From contig CACAFC010000001.1 in NCBI GenBank assembly GCA_902531765.1, positions 62,001 through 126,000 on the forward strand: a stretch of 64,000 nt of DNA. Direction: 5' to 3'. The DNA is from an uncultured Pelagibacteraceae bacterium. GTDB taxonomy: Bacteria > Pseudomonadota > Alphaproteobacteria > Pelagibacterales > Pelagibacteraceae. How positions within the stretch are numbered: the first letter of the stretch is position 1; each line of letters begins with the position of its first letter. The translations under genes were made by a program, and so were the position numbers. The notes beneath the pieces were generated by a model. That model was not told where the DNA came from and did no database searches. It was given only the letters and a program-made list of their open reading frames with translations. Positions 18,866 through 31,876 of the stretch are shown one piece after another.

Positions 18866-19850
18866 TTTGAATTTTTTCTAAATGTTGGATTACTTTATTT
18901 GATAAAATATGTTTTCTGGCGTTGTTATAAGCTTCGCTAAAATCTTCGTGAGTTTCATTTACAATTAATCCGGCTGCAGTATTTAAACATACGGCTTTAG
19001 AAAAATCATTATCCTTACCCTCAAATATTTCAATCATTTTATTTGCATTGAATTTTGCATCATCTCCAATTAGATTTTCAAATTTATCTGCATTTACATT
19101 AAATTCTTTCGGATCAATGATAATTTCAGATATAACATTGTTTTTTAATTGAATAATATTTGTTTTAGCATATGGTGAAATTTCATCTAAACCATCTTCA
19201 CTATTAACGATCCATGCAAATTTAATATCTAAATTTTTTAAAGCATTAGCAAATGTTTTTAATAGTTTTTTTTCAAAGACACCAACAACTTGTCTTTTTA
19301 CTAAGGCTGGACTACTTAAAGGACCAATCATATTAAAAATTGTTCTTTTGCCAATTTTTTTTCGAGTGGGGCCAACATACTTCATTGCACTATGGTAATT
19401 AGGAGCAAACATGAAACCAAAATTATTTTTACTAATTTGAGCCTCAATATTTTCTGGTTCTAAATTAATGTTAATATTTAGAGCTTCTAAAACATCTCCA
19501 GATCCACATTTAGAGGACACTGCTTTATTTCCGTGTTTTGCTACTTTAACACCCATACTGGCGAGTAATAATGCAGAGGCAGTAGAAATATTAAGCGTAT
19601 TCATTCCATCACCACCCGTTCCGCATGTATCAACACAATTATCTACATTTACTCTTTTTGACTTATCTCTAAGCACGTAAACACCACCAGCAATTTCATC
19701 TGAAACTTCACCTTTAGCTGACAAGAGCGTTAAAAAATCAAATATTTCATGTTCGTTTGCTTTACCCTCCATCAATAATTCAAAAGCTGCCTTACTTTCT
19801 TCAAAAGAGAGATCTTCTTTATTCTTAATTTTATCTATGAATTGTTTCAT
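18858..19850 (-). CDS. trpD: Anthranilate phosphoribosyltransferase
   Basis: DTCGTGGDGMNTLNISTAS, VAKHGNKAVSSKCGSGDVLEALN, GPTRKKIGKRTIFNMIGPLSSPA. Confidence 0.97.
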   Translation of the reverse strand: MKQFIDKIKNKEDLSFEESKAAFELLMEGKANEHEIFDFLTLLSAKGEVSDEIAGGVYVLRDKSKRVNVDNCVDTCGTGGDGMNTLNISTASALLLASMGVKVAKHGNKAVSSKCGSGDVLEALNININLEPENIEAQISKNNFGFMFAPNYHSAMKYVGPTRKKIGKRTIFNMIGPLSSPALVKRQVVGVFEKKLLKTFANALKNLDIKFAWIVNSEDGLDEISPYAKTNIIQLKNNVISEIIIDPKEFNVNADKFENLIGDDAKFNANKMIEIFEGKDNDFSKAVCLNTAAGLIVNETHEDFSEAYNNARKHILSNKVIQHLEKIQNV

Positions 19851-19855
19851 TGATT

Positions 19856-20425
19856 TTAAATTCTAATAAAATTTTTTAAAATTTTAATACCTAATTTAGT
19901 TTTAATACTTTCAGGGTGAAATTGCACTCCATGAACATTATATTTTCTATGTTGAACACCCATAATTAAACCATCTTTACTCTCAGCTGTGATTTCAAGG
20001 TGTTTTGATAGTGATTTTTTATCAATAATTAAGCTGTGATAGCGTGTTGCTTCAAATGATTTTGGAAGATTTTTTAAAATTCCTAGTTTTTTTGAGATTA
20101 TTTTACTTGTTTTACCATGCATTAGTCTTTTAGCTTGAACAATTTTAGAACCAAATACTTGTCCTATTATTTGATGCCCAAGACAAACTCCAAGTATTGG
20201 GATTTTTTTATATAAAGATTTTACTATCTTTAAACAATTACCTGATTGATTAGGATTACCTGGACCTGGTGAGATTACAATTTTATTATATTTTTTTTTT
20301 AATATTTGATTAGATGTAATCTGATCATTTCTTATAACATCTACCCTCACTTTCAATGATGATAAGTAATGATAAAGATTGAAAGTAAAACTATCGTAAT
20401 TATCTATAAGAATTATTTTTTTCAT
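19856..20425 (-). CDS. trpG: Anthranilate synthase component II (glutamine amidotransferase)
   Basis: [43 protein letters not shown]. Confidence 0.95.
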   Translation of the reverse strand: MKKIILIDNYDSFTFNLYHYLSSLKVRVDVIRNDQITSNQILKKKYNKIVISPGPGNPNQSGNCLKIVKSLYKKIPILGVCLGHQIIGQVFGSKIVQAKRLMHGKTSKIISKKLGILKNLPKSFEATRYHSLIIDKKSLSKHLEITAESKDGLIMGVQHRKYNVHGVQFHPESIKTKLGIKILKNFIRI

Positions 20426-21882
20426 TTTAAAGCATTAATCAAAGCTTTCGCTTTATTTACAGTTTCTTCATACTCTTTTAAAGGTTTGCTATCAGCAACA
20501 ATTCCAGCACCAGCTTGAACATAGAATTTATTTTTTTTAGCTACAGCTGTTCTTAAAGCTATACAAGTATCAAATTCACCATTTGCTGAAAAATAACCAA
20601 TACCACCAGCGTAAACTTTTCTCTTAGTTGTTTCTAATTCATCAATTATTTCCATAGCTCTAATTTTTGGTGCGCCAGAAACAGTTCCCGCAGGAAAACC
20701 AGCTAGAAGTGATTTAAATTTTGAAAACTTCTTATCATATTCACCGATGACATTAGATACTATGTGCATTACATGAGAATATTTCTCAATAATAAAGCTT
20801 TCAGTTACTTTTACAGTATTAATTTTTGAAACTTTGCCAGCATCATTTCTGCCTAAATCCAATAACATTAAATGCTCTGAAAGCTCCTTTTTATCTTGAA
20901 GAAGATCTTTTTCATAAAAACGATCCTCACCCAATGTTTTACCTCTAGGTCTTGTTCCAGCGATTGGTCTTACAGTGATTTTGTTATCTCTTAGTCTCAC
21001 CAGTATTTCTGGGCTAGCACCAATAATTTGAAAATCATTGAAATTGAAAAAAAACATAAAAGGTGAAGGGTTAGTTACTCTAAGTTTTTTATAAATATCA
21101 ATTGGTTTTTTTGTTAGCTTAGCTTCAAATCTTTGACTTAAAACTACCTGAAATATATCTCCTAATTTAATATATTCTTTTGCTTTATTGACCATTTGCA
21201 AAAATCTATTTTTAGAAGTGTTTGATTTAACTTTAATATTTCTTGATTTAAGCTCAGTTCTATAATGTAAATTCTTAATTGATGATTGAATAATCAATCT
21301 AAAAAGATCTGATCTTACCTCATCATATTTTTTTTGATAATCTATAATTTTTTCATCTTTATAGATATTTCTTATATAGAAAATTTCTTTTTTTAAATTA
21401 TCATGAATTATAAGTATTCTTGGTCTTAGAAGTCTTACATCAGGTATACTAAGATCATCCTTACAATTGTTCGGAATTTTCTCAATATATCTTATAGAGT
21501 CATAAGAAAAATATCCCGAAATTAAAGAACAAATTTTTGGTAAACTTTTAGGTGTTTCAAATTTAAATTCTTCAATAATTTTTTCGATTAAATTTTCTGG
21601 TTTATCTTTAAGTTTGACTTTTTTTTTATTTTTAATCAAATAAGAATTATTATTCTTAAATTCCCATATCTTATCAGGATTTTTTCCAAATATAGTGTAT
21701 CTTCCTTTGATTTTACCTTTTTCTACTGACTCAAATATAAAGCTATTTTTTTCACTTAAAAAATTATCTATTAAATTTGAAATCTCTTCATCACCTTTGA
21801 TTTTTTTTGAAGTATATATAATCTGATTTTTATTGCTTCTATGTCGAAACTTAAAATCTTTGAAGCTTCGATTTATGTTCAT
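20422..21882 (-). CDS. trpE: Anthranilate synthase component I
   Basis: GDIFQVVLSQRFEA, RPIAGTRPRGKTLGED, FPAGTVSGAPKIRAMEIIDELE. Confidence 0.96.
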   Translation of the reverse strand: MNINRSFKDFKFRHRSNKNQIIYTSKKIKGDEEISNLIDNFLSEKNSFIFESVEKGKIKGRYTIFGKNPDKIWEFKNNNSYLIKNKKKVKLKDKPENLIEKIIEEFKFETPKSLPKICSLISGYFSYDSIRYIEKIPNNCKDDLSIPDVRLLRPRILIIHDNLKKEIFYIRNIYKDEKIIDYQKKYDEVRSDLFRLIIQSSIKNLHYRTELKSRNIKVKSNTSKNRFLQMVNKAKEYIKLGDIFQVVLSQRFEAKLTKKPIDIYKKLRVTNPSPFMFFFNFNDFQIIGASPEILVRLRDNKITVRPIAGTRPRGKTLGEDRFYEKDLLQDKKELSEHLMLLDLGRNDAGKVSKINTVKVTESFIIEKYSHVMHIVSNVIGEYDKKFSKFKSLLAGFPAGTVSGAPKIRAMEIIDELETTKRKVYAGGIGYFSANGEFDTCIALRTAVAKKNKFYVQAGAGIVADSKPLKEYEETVNKAKALINALK

Positions 21883-23294
21883 TGAAAGAAATTCTTAACT
21901 CGTTCTATTGTTTTTTGGTTTAAAGTAACATTATATCTACTATTAAGATATAGATCATAAGACTTTAACATATTATTTTTTAAATTCGAATTTTGTTTAT
22001 TTGTATAATCTATAATTTCATTGTTATTATCAATTAGTTCAACTTGGTAATCTTTGACTTTAGCCAAGTAAATGTTTTCTTTTTCATCATTTATTAAAGT
22101 GAATGAATTAATTGGTAAAGAATATAAAATTTTGACTGCGTTAATATCAAATTTTTTGTTGTCTCTTATTGAATTTAATTTTGCTGTTTTGATATTTTGT
22201 TGGCCCATTTGTATAAATTCGTTATCATTAAATTCATTATTCTTAATTTTTTCTATTAAATTAGTATTGTAATCAAATTTATTCTTCTGAAAAATTAAAT
22301 CTAAAATATCTTCTTTAGTTTGACCGTTTGTTATATCGGGCTCTCTACTTTCATTTTTTTGAATTTTGTATAAAACATAATCATCACCTAATTCAAAAAT
22401 ATCAAAATCAGTTCCTTTTAATTCAAAAATTTTTTTTTCAACTTCATTTTTATCAGATGAAAATAAAAAATCTTTAACTTTTGTGGATTTAAGATTAAGA
22501 TTTGAAACAATTGAGTTGAATGGAACTTCGTTAGAAATATCAATCTCAATTTGGTCAATTTTATCAAAAAAAGATTGATTAAATTCATCTACACCTATTA
22601 AATTTTTTGGATTAATTATTGAGTATTCAAAATCAAGATAATCAACTTTTAAATTCTCTTTATTTTCCTCTAGGAATTTTTTTAAATCATTATCAGTAAA
22701 ATCACCTTTTTTTTTATAGAATTTATCCAAGTTAATGAAATCTATTTCTAATTTTTTATTTTCCTCTTCATAAAGCTTTTTTACTAAAAACTTTGGTGAA
22801 ACAGTTCCGGCACCTACAAAACTGAACAAGTTTTTTTGTAATTCACGATTTTTAAGACGTAATTCAAACTGCGGTGCTGATTGATTATTTTCAAGTAAAA
22901 ACTTTTCATATTTAAGTCTTTGAAAATTTCCTTGATCATCTAGAAAATTTTTATTTTTTTTAATCATTTTAAGTAGTGTTTCTTTTGAAATAATCAAATC
23001 ATATTCCCTAATTTCTAGATCTAAAATTTTTGTCGAAACCAATCCAGACAATAATTCCTCAATAATATTATTATTTAAATTTTCTCTTATTGTCTCCTGA
23101 GGAATTCCAGAATTATTCAAGTAATCAATAAATTCTTCCGTAGAAACTTTAGACTCATTTATTTCAACAATTGAGTTTGTATTTCCACTACTGAACATAC
23201 TTCCCATACCCCAAAAAACAAAAGGAATGATCATTATGAAAACTAATATCCCAGCAAACTTTGTTTTGGCAAAATTTCTAAAACTACCTATCAT
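21879..23294 (-). CDS. PpiD/SurA_N-like membrane-anchored periplasmic folding factor, short form
   Basis: N-terminal MIGSFRNFAKTKFAGILVFIMIIPFVFWGMGSMF anchor typical of PpiD; SurA-like N domain; parvulin domain not apparent. Confidence 0.7.
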   Translation of the reverse strand: MIGSFRNFAKTKFAGILVFIMIIPFVFWGMGSMFSSGNTNSIVEINESKVSTEEFIDYLNNSGIPQETIRENLNNNIIEELLSGLVSTKILDLEIREYDLIISKETLLKMIKKNKNFLDDQGNFQRLKYEKFLLENNQSAPQFELRLKNRELQKNLFSFVGAGTVSPKFLVKKLYEEENKKLEIDFINLDKFYKKKGDFTDNDLKKFLEENKENLKVDYLDFEYSIINPKNLIGVDEFNQSFFDKIDQIEIDISNEVPFNSIVSNLNLKSTKVKDFLFSSDKNEVEKKIFELKGTDFDIFELGDDYVLYKIQKNESREPDITNGQTKEDILDLIFQKNKFDYNTNLIEKIKNNEFNDNEFIQMGQQNIKTAKLNSIRDNKKFDINAVKILYSLPINSFTLINDEKENIYLAKVKDYQVELIDNNNEIIDYTNKQNSNLKNNMLKSYDLYLNSRYNVTLNQKTIERVKNFFQ

Positions 23295-23350
23295 TACTAT
23301 ATAAATTTATTGATCTATAAAAAGCAAACCTATAGATTAAATTTCAGTAG

Positions 23351-24088
23351 ATGACAAATAAATATATGTATTTTATCGCAAATTGGAAAATGTTCGGTGG
23401 ATTAAGTACATTAAATTCACTTACTAAAGTAATTAAATTTTTGAAAATTTTTAAAAAGTCAAAAAATACTAAAATAATTTATTGCCCACCAAATATATTA
23501 ATTCACCCAATGTTTAAGAGGGTCATGAATTCCAAAATTCAAGTTGGTGCTCAAAATTGTCATGAAAGTCTTACATATGGTGCTTCAACGGGTTCTATAA
23601 ATTCTATGATGTTAAAGAATGTTGGAGCCAAATATGTTATTCTGGGTCATTCAGAAAATCGTGAGTCTGGTGAGACAGATAAATTAATTAATACTAAGAT
23701 TAAAGCAGCAACTAAATCAGGTTTAAAAGTTATTTTTTGTATCGGTGAAACTTTAGGTCAAAAAAGAAAAAAAATTACCAACAAAATTTTATTAAAGCAA
23801 ATTACATTAGGTCTGCAAAAAGTTAAGAGAAGAAAAAATATTGTTATTGCTTATGAGCCTGTGTGGTCAATTGGGACAGGTGTTATACCTAAATCAGATG
23901 ACTTATTTAGAACTATTAATTTTATTAAAAAGAAAGTTAAAAATATCAAAGTTTTATATGGTGGTTCGGTAAATCCAAAAAATATAAATGAATTAAAATT
24001 AATAAAAAATATTGATGGATTTCTAATAGGAGGAGCTTCACTAGATCCCAAAAAATTTATTGATATAATCAAAAAAACATATAATTAA
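23351..24088 (+). CDS. tpiA: Triosephosphate isomerase
   Basis: ANWKMFGG, YVILGHSENRE, IVIAYEPVWSIGTG, VLYGGSVNPKN, GFLIGGASLDP. Confidence 0.96.
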   Translation: MTNKYMYFIANWKMFGGLSTLNSLTKVIKFLKIFKKSKNTKIIYCPPNILIHPMFKRVMNSKIQVGAQNCHESLTYGASTGSINSMMLKNVGAKYVILGHSENRESGETDKLINTKIKAATKSGLKVIFCIGETLGQKRKKITNKILLKQITLGLQKVKRRKNIVIAYEPVWSIGTGVIPKSDDLFRTINFIKKKVKNIKVLYGGSVNPKNINELKLIKNIDGFLIGGASLDPKKFIDIIKKTYN

Positions 24089-24093
24089 CCCTC

Positions 24094-24387
24094 ATGGAAA
24101 ACATATTGTTAGTTTTAAATATCATTCTAGCTTTAGTTTTAGTTTTGTTAGTTTTAATGCAAAAATCTGAAGGTGGAGCTCTTGGAATCGGAGTTTCTCA
24201 GGAAAACATGATGTTTTCAAAGTCAGCAGGAAATTTCATGACAAAAGCAACCGGTGTTGTTGCAACTCTGTTTATCATATGCAGTTTAGCTTTAACGATC
24301 GTATCTAGAGGTGATTTAACACCTTCTAGCTCAGTTTTAGATCAAGTTGAAGAAGATACACCAACGATCCCAGAAAATAATAATTAA
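24094..24387 (+). CDS. secG: Preprotein translocase subunit SecG
   Basis: two TM segments, LVLMQKSEGGALG; between tpiA and pyrG. Confidence 0.9.
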   Translation: MENILLVLNIILALVLVLLVLMQKSEGGALGIGVSQENMMFSKSAGNFMTKATGVVATLFIICSLALTIVSRGDLTPSSSVLDQVEEDTPTIPENNN

Positions 24388-24418
24388 TACTTTTCATTTA
24401 CTTTTTTATTAGCTATAA

Positions 24419-26865
<2,447 letters not shown>

Positions 26866-26871
26866 AAATAA

Positions 26872-28128
26872 GTGAGTAAAATTTCAAAAGTAAAAGCCCG
26901 ACAAGTTTTCGATAGTAGAGGTAATCCGACAATAGAAGCTGAGGTTTTTGTCAAAAACCAAAGTGCAATTGCAATTTGCCCCTCAGGTGCATCGACAGGA
27001 ACTTATGAAGCTTTCGAAAAAAGAGATAAAAACAATAAAAGATACTTAGGAAAAAGTGTTCTGAATGCAATTAATTTAGTCAACACTAAAATCTCAAATA
27101 AACTTAAAGGTCAAAGTGTACATAATCAAGAGAGAATAGACTCTATAATGATTAATTTAGATGGAACTAGACAAAAAACAAAGTTAGGAGCTAATTCTAT
27201 ATTAGCTGTATCAATGGCAGCAAAAAAACTTTCAGCAAAAATTAACAAACAACCATTGTATAAAACTTTCCTAGTAAAAAATAATTATAAATTACCTTTT
27301 CCACTTATGAATATAATTAATGGTGGAGCACATGCTAATAATGGTTTGAGAATTCAAGAATTTATGATTAGACCAGATCGTGCAAAAAATTTTTCTGATG
27401 CGATGAGAATTTGTTTTTTGGTGATTAAAAATTTAAGTAAGATTATTGAGAATAAAGGATTATCTACATCTGTTGGAGATGAGGGCGGATTTGCACCAAT
27501 GATTTACAATAATAATCAAGCGTTAGATTTAATTGTTTCAGCTATTAAGAAGTCAGGTTTTTTAAACGGTAAAGATGTTTCAATCTGTTTGGATGTAGCT
27601 GCAAATGAATTATATAAAAAAAATAAGTACTCTATTCATTCTAAAAGTTATATTTCTGTGGAAAAATCTATTCAAGAATATAAAAAAATGATTAATAAAT
27701 ATAAGATTAAATCAATCGAAGATCCTTTCGCAGAGAGTGATTGGATGTCATGGAGCAAGTTAATGAAATCCCTTCAAAAAGTGCAGATTGTCGGTGATGA
27801 TCTTTATGTTACAAATCTTGAGCGACTTAAGAAGGGTTTTTTAAATTTATCATCAAATGCAATTTTAATTAAACTTAATCAAATCGGCACTGTTTCAGAG
27901 ACTTTAGATGTAATTAGATTTGCTCAAACTATAGGATTTAAAACAATCATTTCGCATAGATCTGGTGATAGTGAAGATACATTTATTGCTGACCTAGCAG
28001 TGGGTACTAATTCTAACCAAATTAAAACAGGATCTTTAGCTAGATCAGAAAGAGTTGCTAAATATAACCAATTATTACGTATAGAAGAAGAACTTGGAAA
28101 AAAAGCTAGAATGAATAAGATTCATTAA
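26872..28128 (+). CDS. eno: Enolase (GTG start)
   Basis: KARQVFDSRGNPTIEAEV, PSGASTGTYEA, VGDEGGFAP, SHRSGDSEDTFIADLAVG. Confidence 0.97.
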   Translation: MSKISKVKARQVFDSRGNPTIEAEVFVKNQSAIAICPSGASTGTYEAFEKRDKNNKRYLGKSVLNAINLVNTKISNKLKGQSVHNQERIDSIMINLDGTRQKTKLGANSILAVSMAAKKLSAKINKQPLYKTFLVKNNYKLPFPLMNIINGGAHANNGLRIQEFMIRPDRAKNFSDAMRICFLVIKNLSKIIENKGLSTSVGDEGGFAPMIYNNNQALDLIVSAIKKSGFLNGKDVSICLDVAANELYKKNKYSIHSKSYISVEKSIQEYKKMINKYKIKSIEDPFAESDWMSWSKLMKSLQKVQIVGDDLYVTNLERLKKGFLNLSSNAILIKLNQIGTVSETLDVIRFAQTIGFKTIISHRSGDSEDTFIADLAVGTNSNQIKTGSLARSERVAKYNQLLRIEEELGKKARMNKIH

Positions 28129-28436
28129 TGCTTCAAAGATTAAAAAAAAATTATTTCATACTTATATCAGTTTTTCTAATTATATATTTTTTCTTCAATC
28201 TTTTATCAGGTGAAAGAGGATTAATTTCCTACTATGAAAAAAAACAAATTTTAAATGATTTAAAAATTAAGGAATTATCATTAAAAAATCAAATAAATGA
28301 CTTGGATTTTAAGAATTCATTATTAAGTGACAATCTAGATCTTGATTATATTGAAACTTTAATTAGAGAAAGATTCTTATTTGGAAAAAAAAATGAAAAA
28401 ATCTATATTATAAAAAAAGATGACACAAAAAATTAA
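28128..28436 (+). CDS. FtsB/DivIC-family septum protein
   Basis: short, single N-terminal TM plus coiled coil, located after eno as is usual for ftsB. Confidence 0.75.
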   Translation: MLQRLKKNYFILISVFLIIYFFFNLLSGERGLISYYEKKQILNDLKIKELSLKNQINDLDFKNSLLSDNLDLDYIETLIRERFLFGKKNEKIYIIKKDDTKN

Positions 28437-29352
28437 ACCAAGACATCCTGAAAAAATAAAAAATCCAATTAATCCTATTAAGAAAAAACCTGAATGGATT
28501 AGATCTAAACTATATAATAGTAGAGAATTTTTTTTAACAAAATCAATTGTAAATAAAAATAATCTCGTAACAGTTTGTCAGGAAGCAAATTGTCCAAATA
28601 TAACCGAGTGTTGGAGCAAAAGACATGCAACCTTTATGATAATGGGTAATACATGTACAAGAGCTTGTGCTTTTTGTGATGTAAAAACCGGTAAACCAGA
28701 AAAATTAGATAAGTTAGAACCAATCAAGATATCTCAAGCTGTTAAAAAATTAGATCTAAAACACGTTGTAATAACTTCAGTTGATAGAGATGATTTGGAT
28801 GATGGTGGCTCAAATCATTTTTATGAAGTTATAAATCAAACAAGAAAAACTAATCCTAATACAACTATCGAAGTTTTGACGCCTGATTTTTTAAGAAAGG
28901 GTGATGCTTACAAGAAAGTACTAGAAGCTAATCCAGATGTTTTTAATCATAATATTGAAACTGTTCCCAGTCTTTATCTAAAAGTAAGACCTGGCTCAAG
29001 ATATTTTGCATCTCTTGAACTTTTAAAAAATGCGAAAAAAATGAATAAGAAGGTTTTTACAAAATCAGGAATTATGGTTGGTTTAGGTGAGACCAGAGAT
29101 GAAATTTTACAAGTAATGGATGATTTAAAATCTGCGGATGTAGATTTTTTAACAATTGGACAGTATTTACAACCATCAGTAAAACATTTTCCATTAGATA
29201 GATATTATAAACCTGAAGAGTTTAAAGAATTAGGTGATATTGCAAAAGCAAAAGGTTTTTTATTAGTCTCTTCATCTCCTTTAACAAGATCTTCATATCA
29301 TGCAGATGAAGACTTCGCCAAACTTCAACAAAATAGATTAAAAAGTCATTAA
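28420..29352 (+). CDS. lipA: Lipoyl synthase
   Basis: [50 protein letters not shown]-terminus. Confidence 0.97.
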   Translation: MTQKIKPRHPEKIKNPINPIKKKPEWIRSKLYNSREFFLTKSIVNKNNLVTVCQEANCPNITECWSKRHATFMIMGNTCTRACAFCDVKTGKPEKLDKLEPIKISQAVKKLDLKHVVITSVDRDDLDDGGSNHFYEVINQTRKTNPNTTIEVLTPDFLRKGDAYKKVLEANPDVFNHNIETVPSLYLKVRPGSRYFASLELLKNAKKMNKKVFTKSGIMVGLGETRDEILQVMDDLKSADVDFLTIGQYLQPSVKHFPLDRYYKPEEFKELGDIAKAKGFLLVSSSPLTRSSYHADEDFAKLQQNRLKSH

Positions 29353-29810
29353 TGCCAAAAGCTTCAGTTAAGCGATTAATTGAATGTAAAAAAAAAGATC
29401 TAATTGATTTAGTTTTGGATATTGAAAAATATCCAGAATTTGTCCCATTCTGTTACGATGCAAGAATATGTGAAAATAAAAATGAAGGTGATTTAACAAA
29501 AATAATTGCAGATTTAACAATAGGTAAAGGACCATTTAAAGATACTTATAAAAGCGACGTGGTTTTTAATAGAAAGGAAGACTCAATATTTGTTAAGAAT
29601 ATAGAGGGGCCTCTGAATCATTTATCCAATAATTGGATTTTTGTAGATAAAGAGAATGGAATTACCGAAGTTTCTTTTGATATTGATTTTGAAATCAAAA
29701 ATAAATTTTTAAATTCTTTAATGATAGTATCTTTTCAATTTGGATTAGAGAAAATAGCTGATGCATTTCAAAAAAGAGCAGAAAAGTTATTTAGCAGCTC
29801 TAAGAACTAG
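29352..29810 (+). CDS. RatA/COQ10-like START-domain protein (ubiquinone-binding family)
   Basis: LVLDIEKYPEFVPFCYDARI, FKDTYKSDVVF; lipA neighbour as in other alphaproteobacteria. Confidence 0.8.
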   Translation: MPKASVKRLIECKKKDLIDLVLDIEKYPEFVPFCYDARICENKNEGDLTKIIADLTIGKGPFKDTYKSDVVFNRKEDSIFVKNIEGPLNHLSNNWIFVDKENGITEVSFDIDFEIKNKFLNSLMIVSFQFGLEKIADAFQKRAEKLFSSSKN

Positions 29811-30248
29811 ATTTAAGGCCTTTTTTACAGTAGCTTTTTGTATTAAGGATCTTTTTTTACTTTTAAATAAACACTTAATTATTTGGATTTTATTTCCCTT
29901 TTTAAGGCCAATATAAACTAAGCCCACAGGTTTTTTTTTGGTTCCACCTCTAGGTCCCGCTATACCAGTAATTGAAACATTGATATTGGTTTTTGAAATT
30001 CTAGATAAATTATTAACCATTGCATAACAACATTCGTAGCTCACAGCACCAAATCTCTTAATAATATTTTTATTAACTCTTAAAATCTTAATTTTTGCTT
30101 GATTAGAGTAGGTGATCAAACCTAAGCTAAATATTTTTGATGCACCACTTATTGAAGTTATAGCACTTGCTAATAATCCACCAGTGCATGATTCTACAAC
30201 CGATATTTTAATTTTTTTTCTAATTAATAATTTGATTAATGATTTCAT
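29787..30248 (-). CDS. CinA C-terminal domain protein (NMN amidohydrolase-like, PncC); internal ATG 30248 preferred
   Basis: VVESCTGGLLASAITSISGASKIF, SITGIAGPRGGTKKKPVGLVYIG. Confidence 0.88.
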   Translation of the reverse strand: MKSLIKLLIRKKIKISVVESCTGGLLASAITSISGASKIFSLGLITYSNQAKIKILRVNKNIIKRFGAVSYECCYAMVNNLSRISKTNINVSITGIAGPRGGTKKKPVGLVYIGLKKGNKIQIIKCLFKSKKRSLIQKATVKKALNLVLRAAK

Positions 30249-30751
30249 TACACAAAATAACTGCTTAAAACCATAAAACAAATTAAAGATAAAACAACAT
30301 AAAATCCTGCAATTACATCATCCATAATTACACCAAAACTATTTTTGAAGTTTTTATCAAAAAAACTTACAGGAAATGGTTTTGCAATATCAAAAAATCT
30401 GAATAACACAAAACAAATACCGTAAAAAATTAAAGCTTCATTTGGTGATTTTTCTGTGCCATGTGAAATTTCATAAAGATAAATCGGAATCGATTGACCA
30501 ATAAACTCATCAATAATTACTTCTTTGGGATCTTTATTTTCATTATCTTTAATATGATGTGCTACAGCTGAAAAAGATAAAATGAAAACAACTACTAAAA
30601 ATATTAATACTATGTTTGAAGGTAAATTGAATATGTGAAAAAAAATGTAAAGAATAATTACTGTGGCTAAAGATCCAAAAGTACCTGGAATTTTTGGAAC
30701 TTTACCCAAACCAAACATTGTAACGAACAAAGTATTAATAGTTTTAATCAT
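30248..30751 (-). CDS. pgpA: Phosphatidylglycerophosphatase A
   Basis: GLGKVPKIPGTFGSLATV, VIIDEFIGQSIPI, RFFDIAKPFP, GVIMDDVIAG. Confidence 0.92.
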   Translation of the reverse strand: MIKTINTLFVTMFGLGKVPKIPGTFGSLATVIILYIFFHIFNLPSNIVLIFLVVVFILSFSAVAHHIKDNENKDPKEVIIDEFIGQSIPIYLYEISHGTEKSPNEALIFYGICFVLFRFFDIAKPFPVSFFDKNFKNSFGVIMDDVIAGFYVVLSLICFMVLSSYFV

Positions 30752-31850
30752 ATTTTGTTATTGAAATAATTACTTCACACGCAATAGCTTTTTCTTTTCC
30801 AATCAAACCAAGTTTTTCAACTGTTTTACCTTTTAAATTTATTAAATCTTTTTTCAACATCATCATTTTGGATATAGAGTTAATGATATAATCTCTGTAT
30901 TTTGATACCTTAGGTTGTTCACAAATCAAATTTATATCTAAATTATTTATAAAAAAATTTGATTTATAAAGACTTTCAATGACTGGTTTTAATATTTTTG
31001 GAGATCTAATATCTTTATATTTTTTTGTGTTAGGAAAAAAGAATCCAATATCTTTATTTCTCATTGCACCTAAAATGGCATCTATGATTGAATGTAAGAT
31101 AACGTCTCCATCTGAGTGTCCTTTCAATCCTGAGTGAAAAGGTATCTTAGCACCACCTAAATAAAGCTTTTTGTTTTTAACTAATCTATGAATGTCAAAA
31201 CCAATTCCAAAAAAAGTTTTATTTAATTTTACATCACTTTTAAAAGTGATCTTATTATTAGTATTTTCTCCTTTTATTAATTTTATTTTTCTATTTTTAT
31301 TGATAAATAAAGTCGCCTCATCTGTAATTTTATTTTTTTCATTAATTGCAAGTTCGTATAATTTTTTAAATTTAAATGCTTGTGGTGTTTGAGTTAGATA
31401 AGTGTTTTCTCTATTAAGATTATATAATTCATTTTTTACTTTATATTTTATTGTATCTTTAGAATTTATATATGGAATTACAGCTATATTTTTTTTTAAA
31501 TGATTTAATAGTTGTTTTAACAATTTTATAGTAAAATCTGGTCTCGCAGCATCATGAATAAGAACGTTATTAGGTTTATACTTTTTAAGATATTTTAAAG
31601 CTATTAAAGATGAGTCAGATCTTTCTTTACCACCCCTTATTATTTTGACTGAGTTATGAATTTTTTTTTTTTTAAGATGTTTAATGTTGTTAGTTACAAC
31701 TAAAATTTTTTTAAATAGCCTAGAATTAACTGATTTTTCAATAGAGTGATCAATAATTTCTTTATTTTTATAATTGTAGAATTGCTTAGGTATTTTTTTA
31801 TGAAATCTCTTACTTTTTCCAGCAGCTAATATTACAAAATAGTTGTTCAT
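30744..31850 (-). CDS. ispDF: Bifunctional IspD/IspF (MEP cytidylyltransferase / MECDP synthase)
   Basis: IspD ILAAGKSKRF, VLIHDAARP, plus IspF GIGFDIHRL, GHSDGDVILHSIIDAILGA. Confidence 0.94.
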   Translation of the reverse strand: MNNYFVILAAGKSKRFHKKIPKQFYNYKNKEIIDHSIEKSVNSRLFKKILVVTNNIKHLKKKKIHNSVKIIRGGKERSDSSLIALKYLKKYKPNNVLIHDAARPDFTIKLLKQLLNHLKKNIAVIPYINSKDTIKYKVKNELYNLNRENTYLTQTPQAFKFKKLYELAINEKNKITDEATLFINKNRKIKLIKGENTNNKITFKSDVKLNKTFFGIGFDIHRLVKNKKLYLGGAKIPFHSGLKGHSDGDVILHSIIDAILGAMRNKDIGFFFPNTKKYKDIRSPKILKPVIESLYKSNFFINNLDINLICEQPKVSKYRDYIINSISKMMMLKKDLINLKGKTVEKLGLIGKEKAIACEVIISITKYD

Positions 31851-31876
31851 TCCTTTAAATACTATAATTCTTAAAT

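Noticed and set aside
18651-18881. 76-aa plus-strand hydrophobic ORF antisense to trpC
   Set aside because: F/I/S-rich product is the expected complement of a Lys-rich coding stretch, not a convincing membrane peptide.
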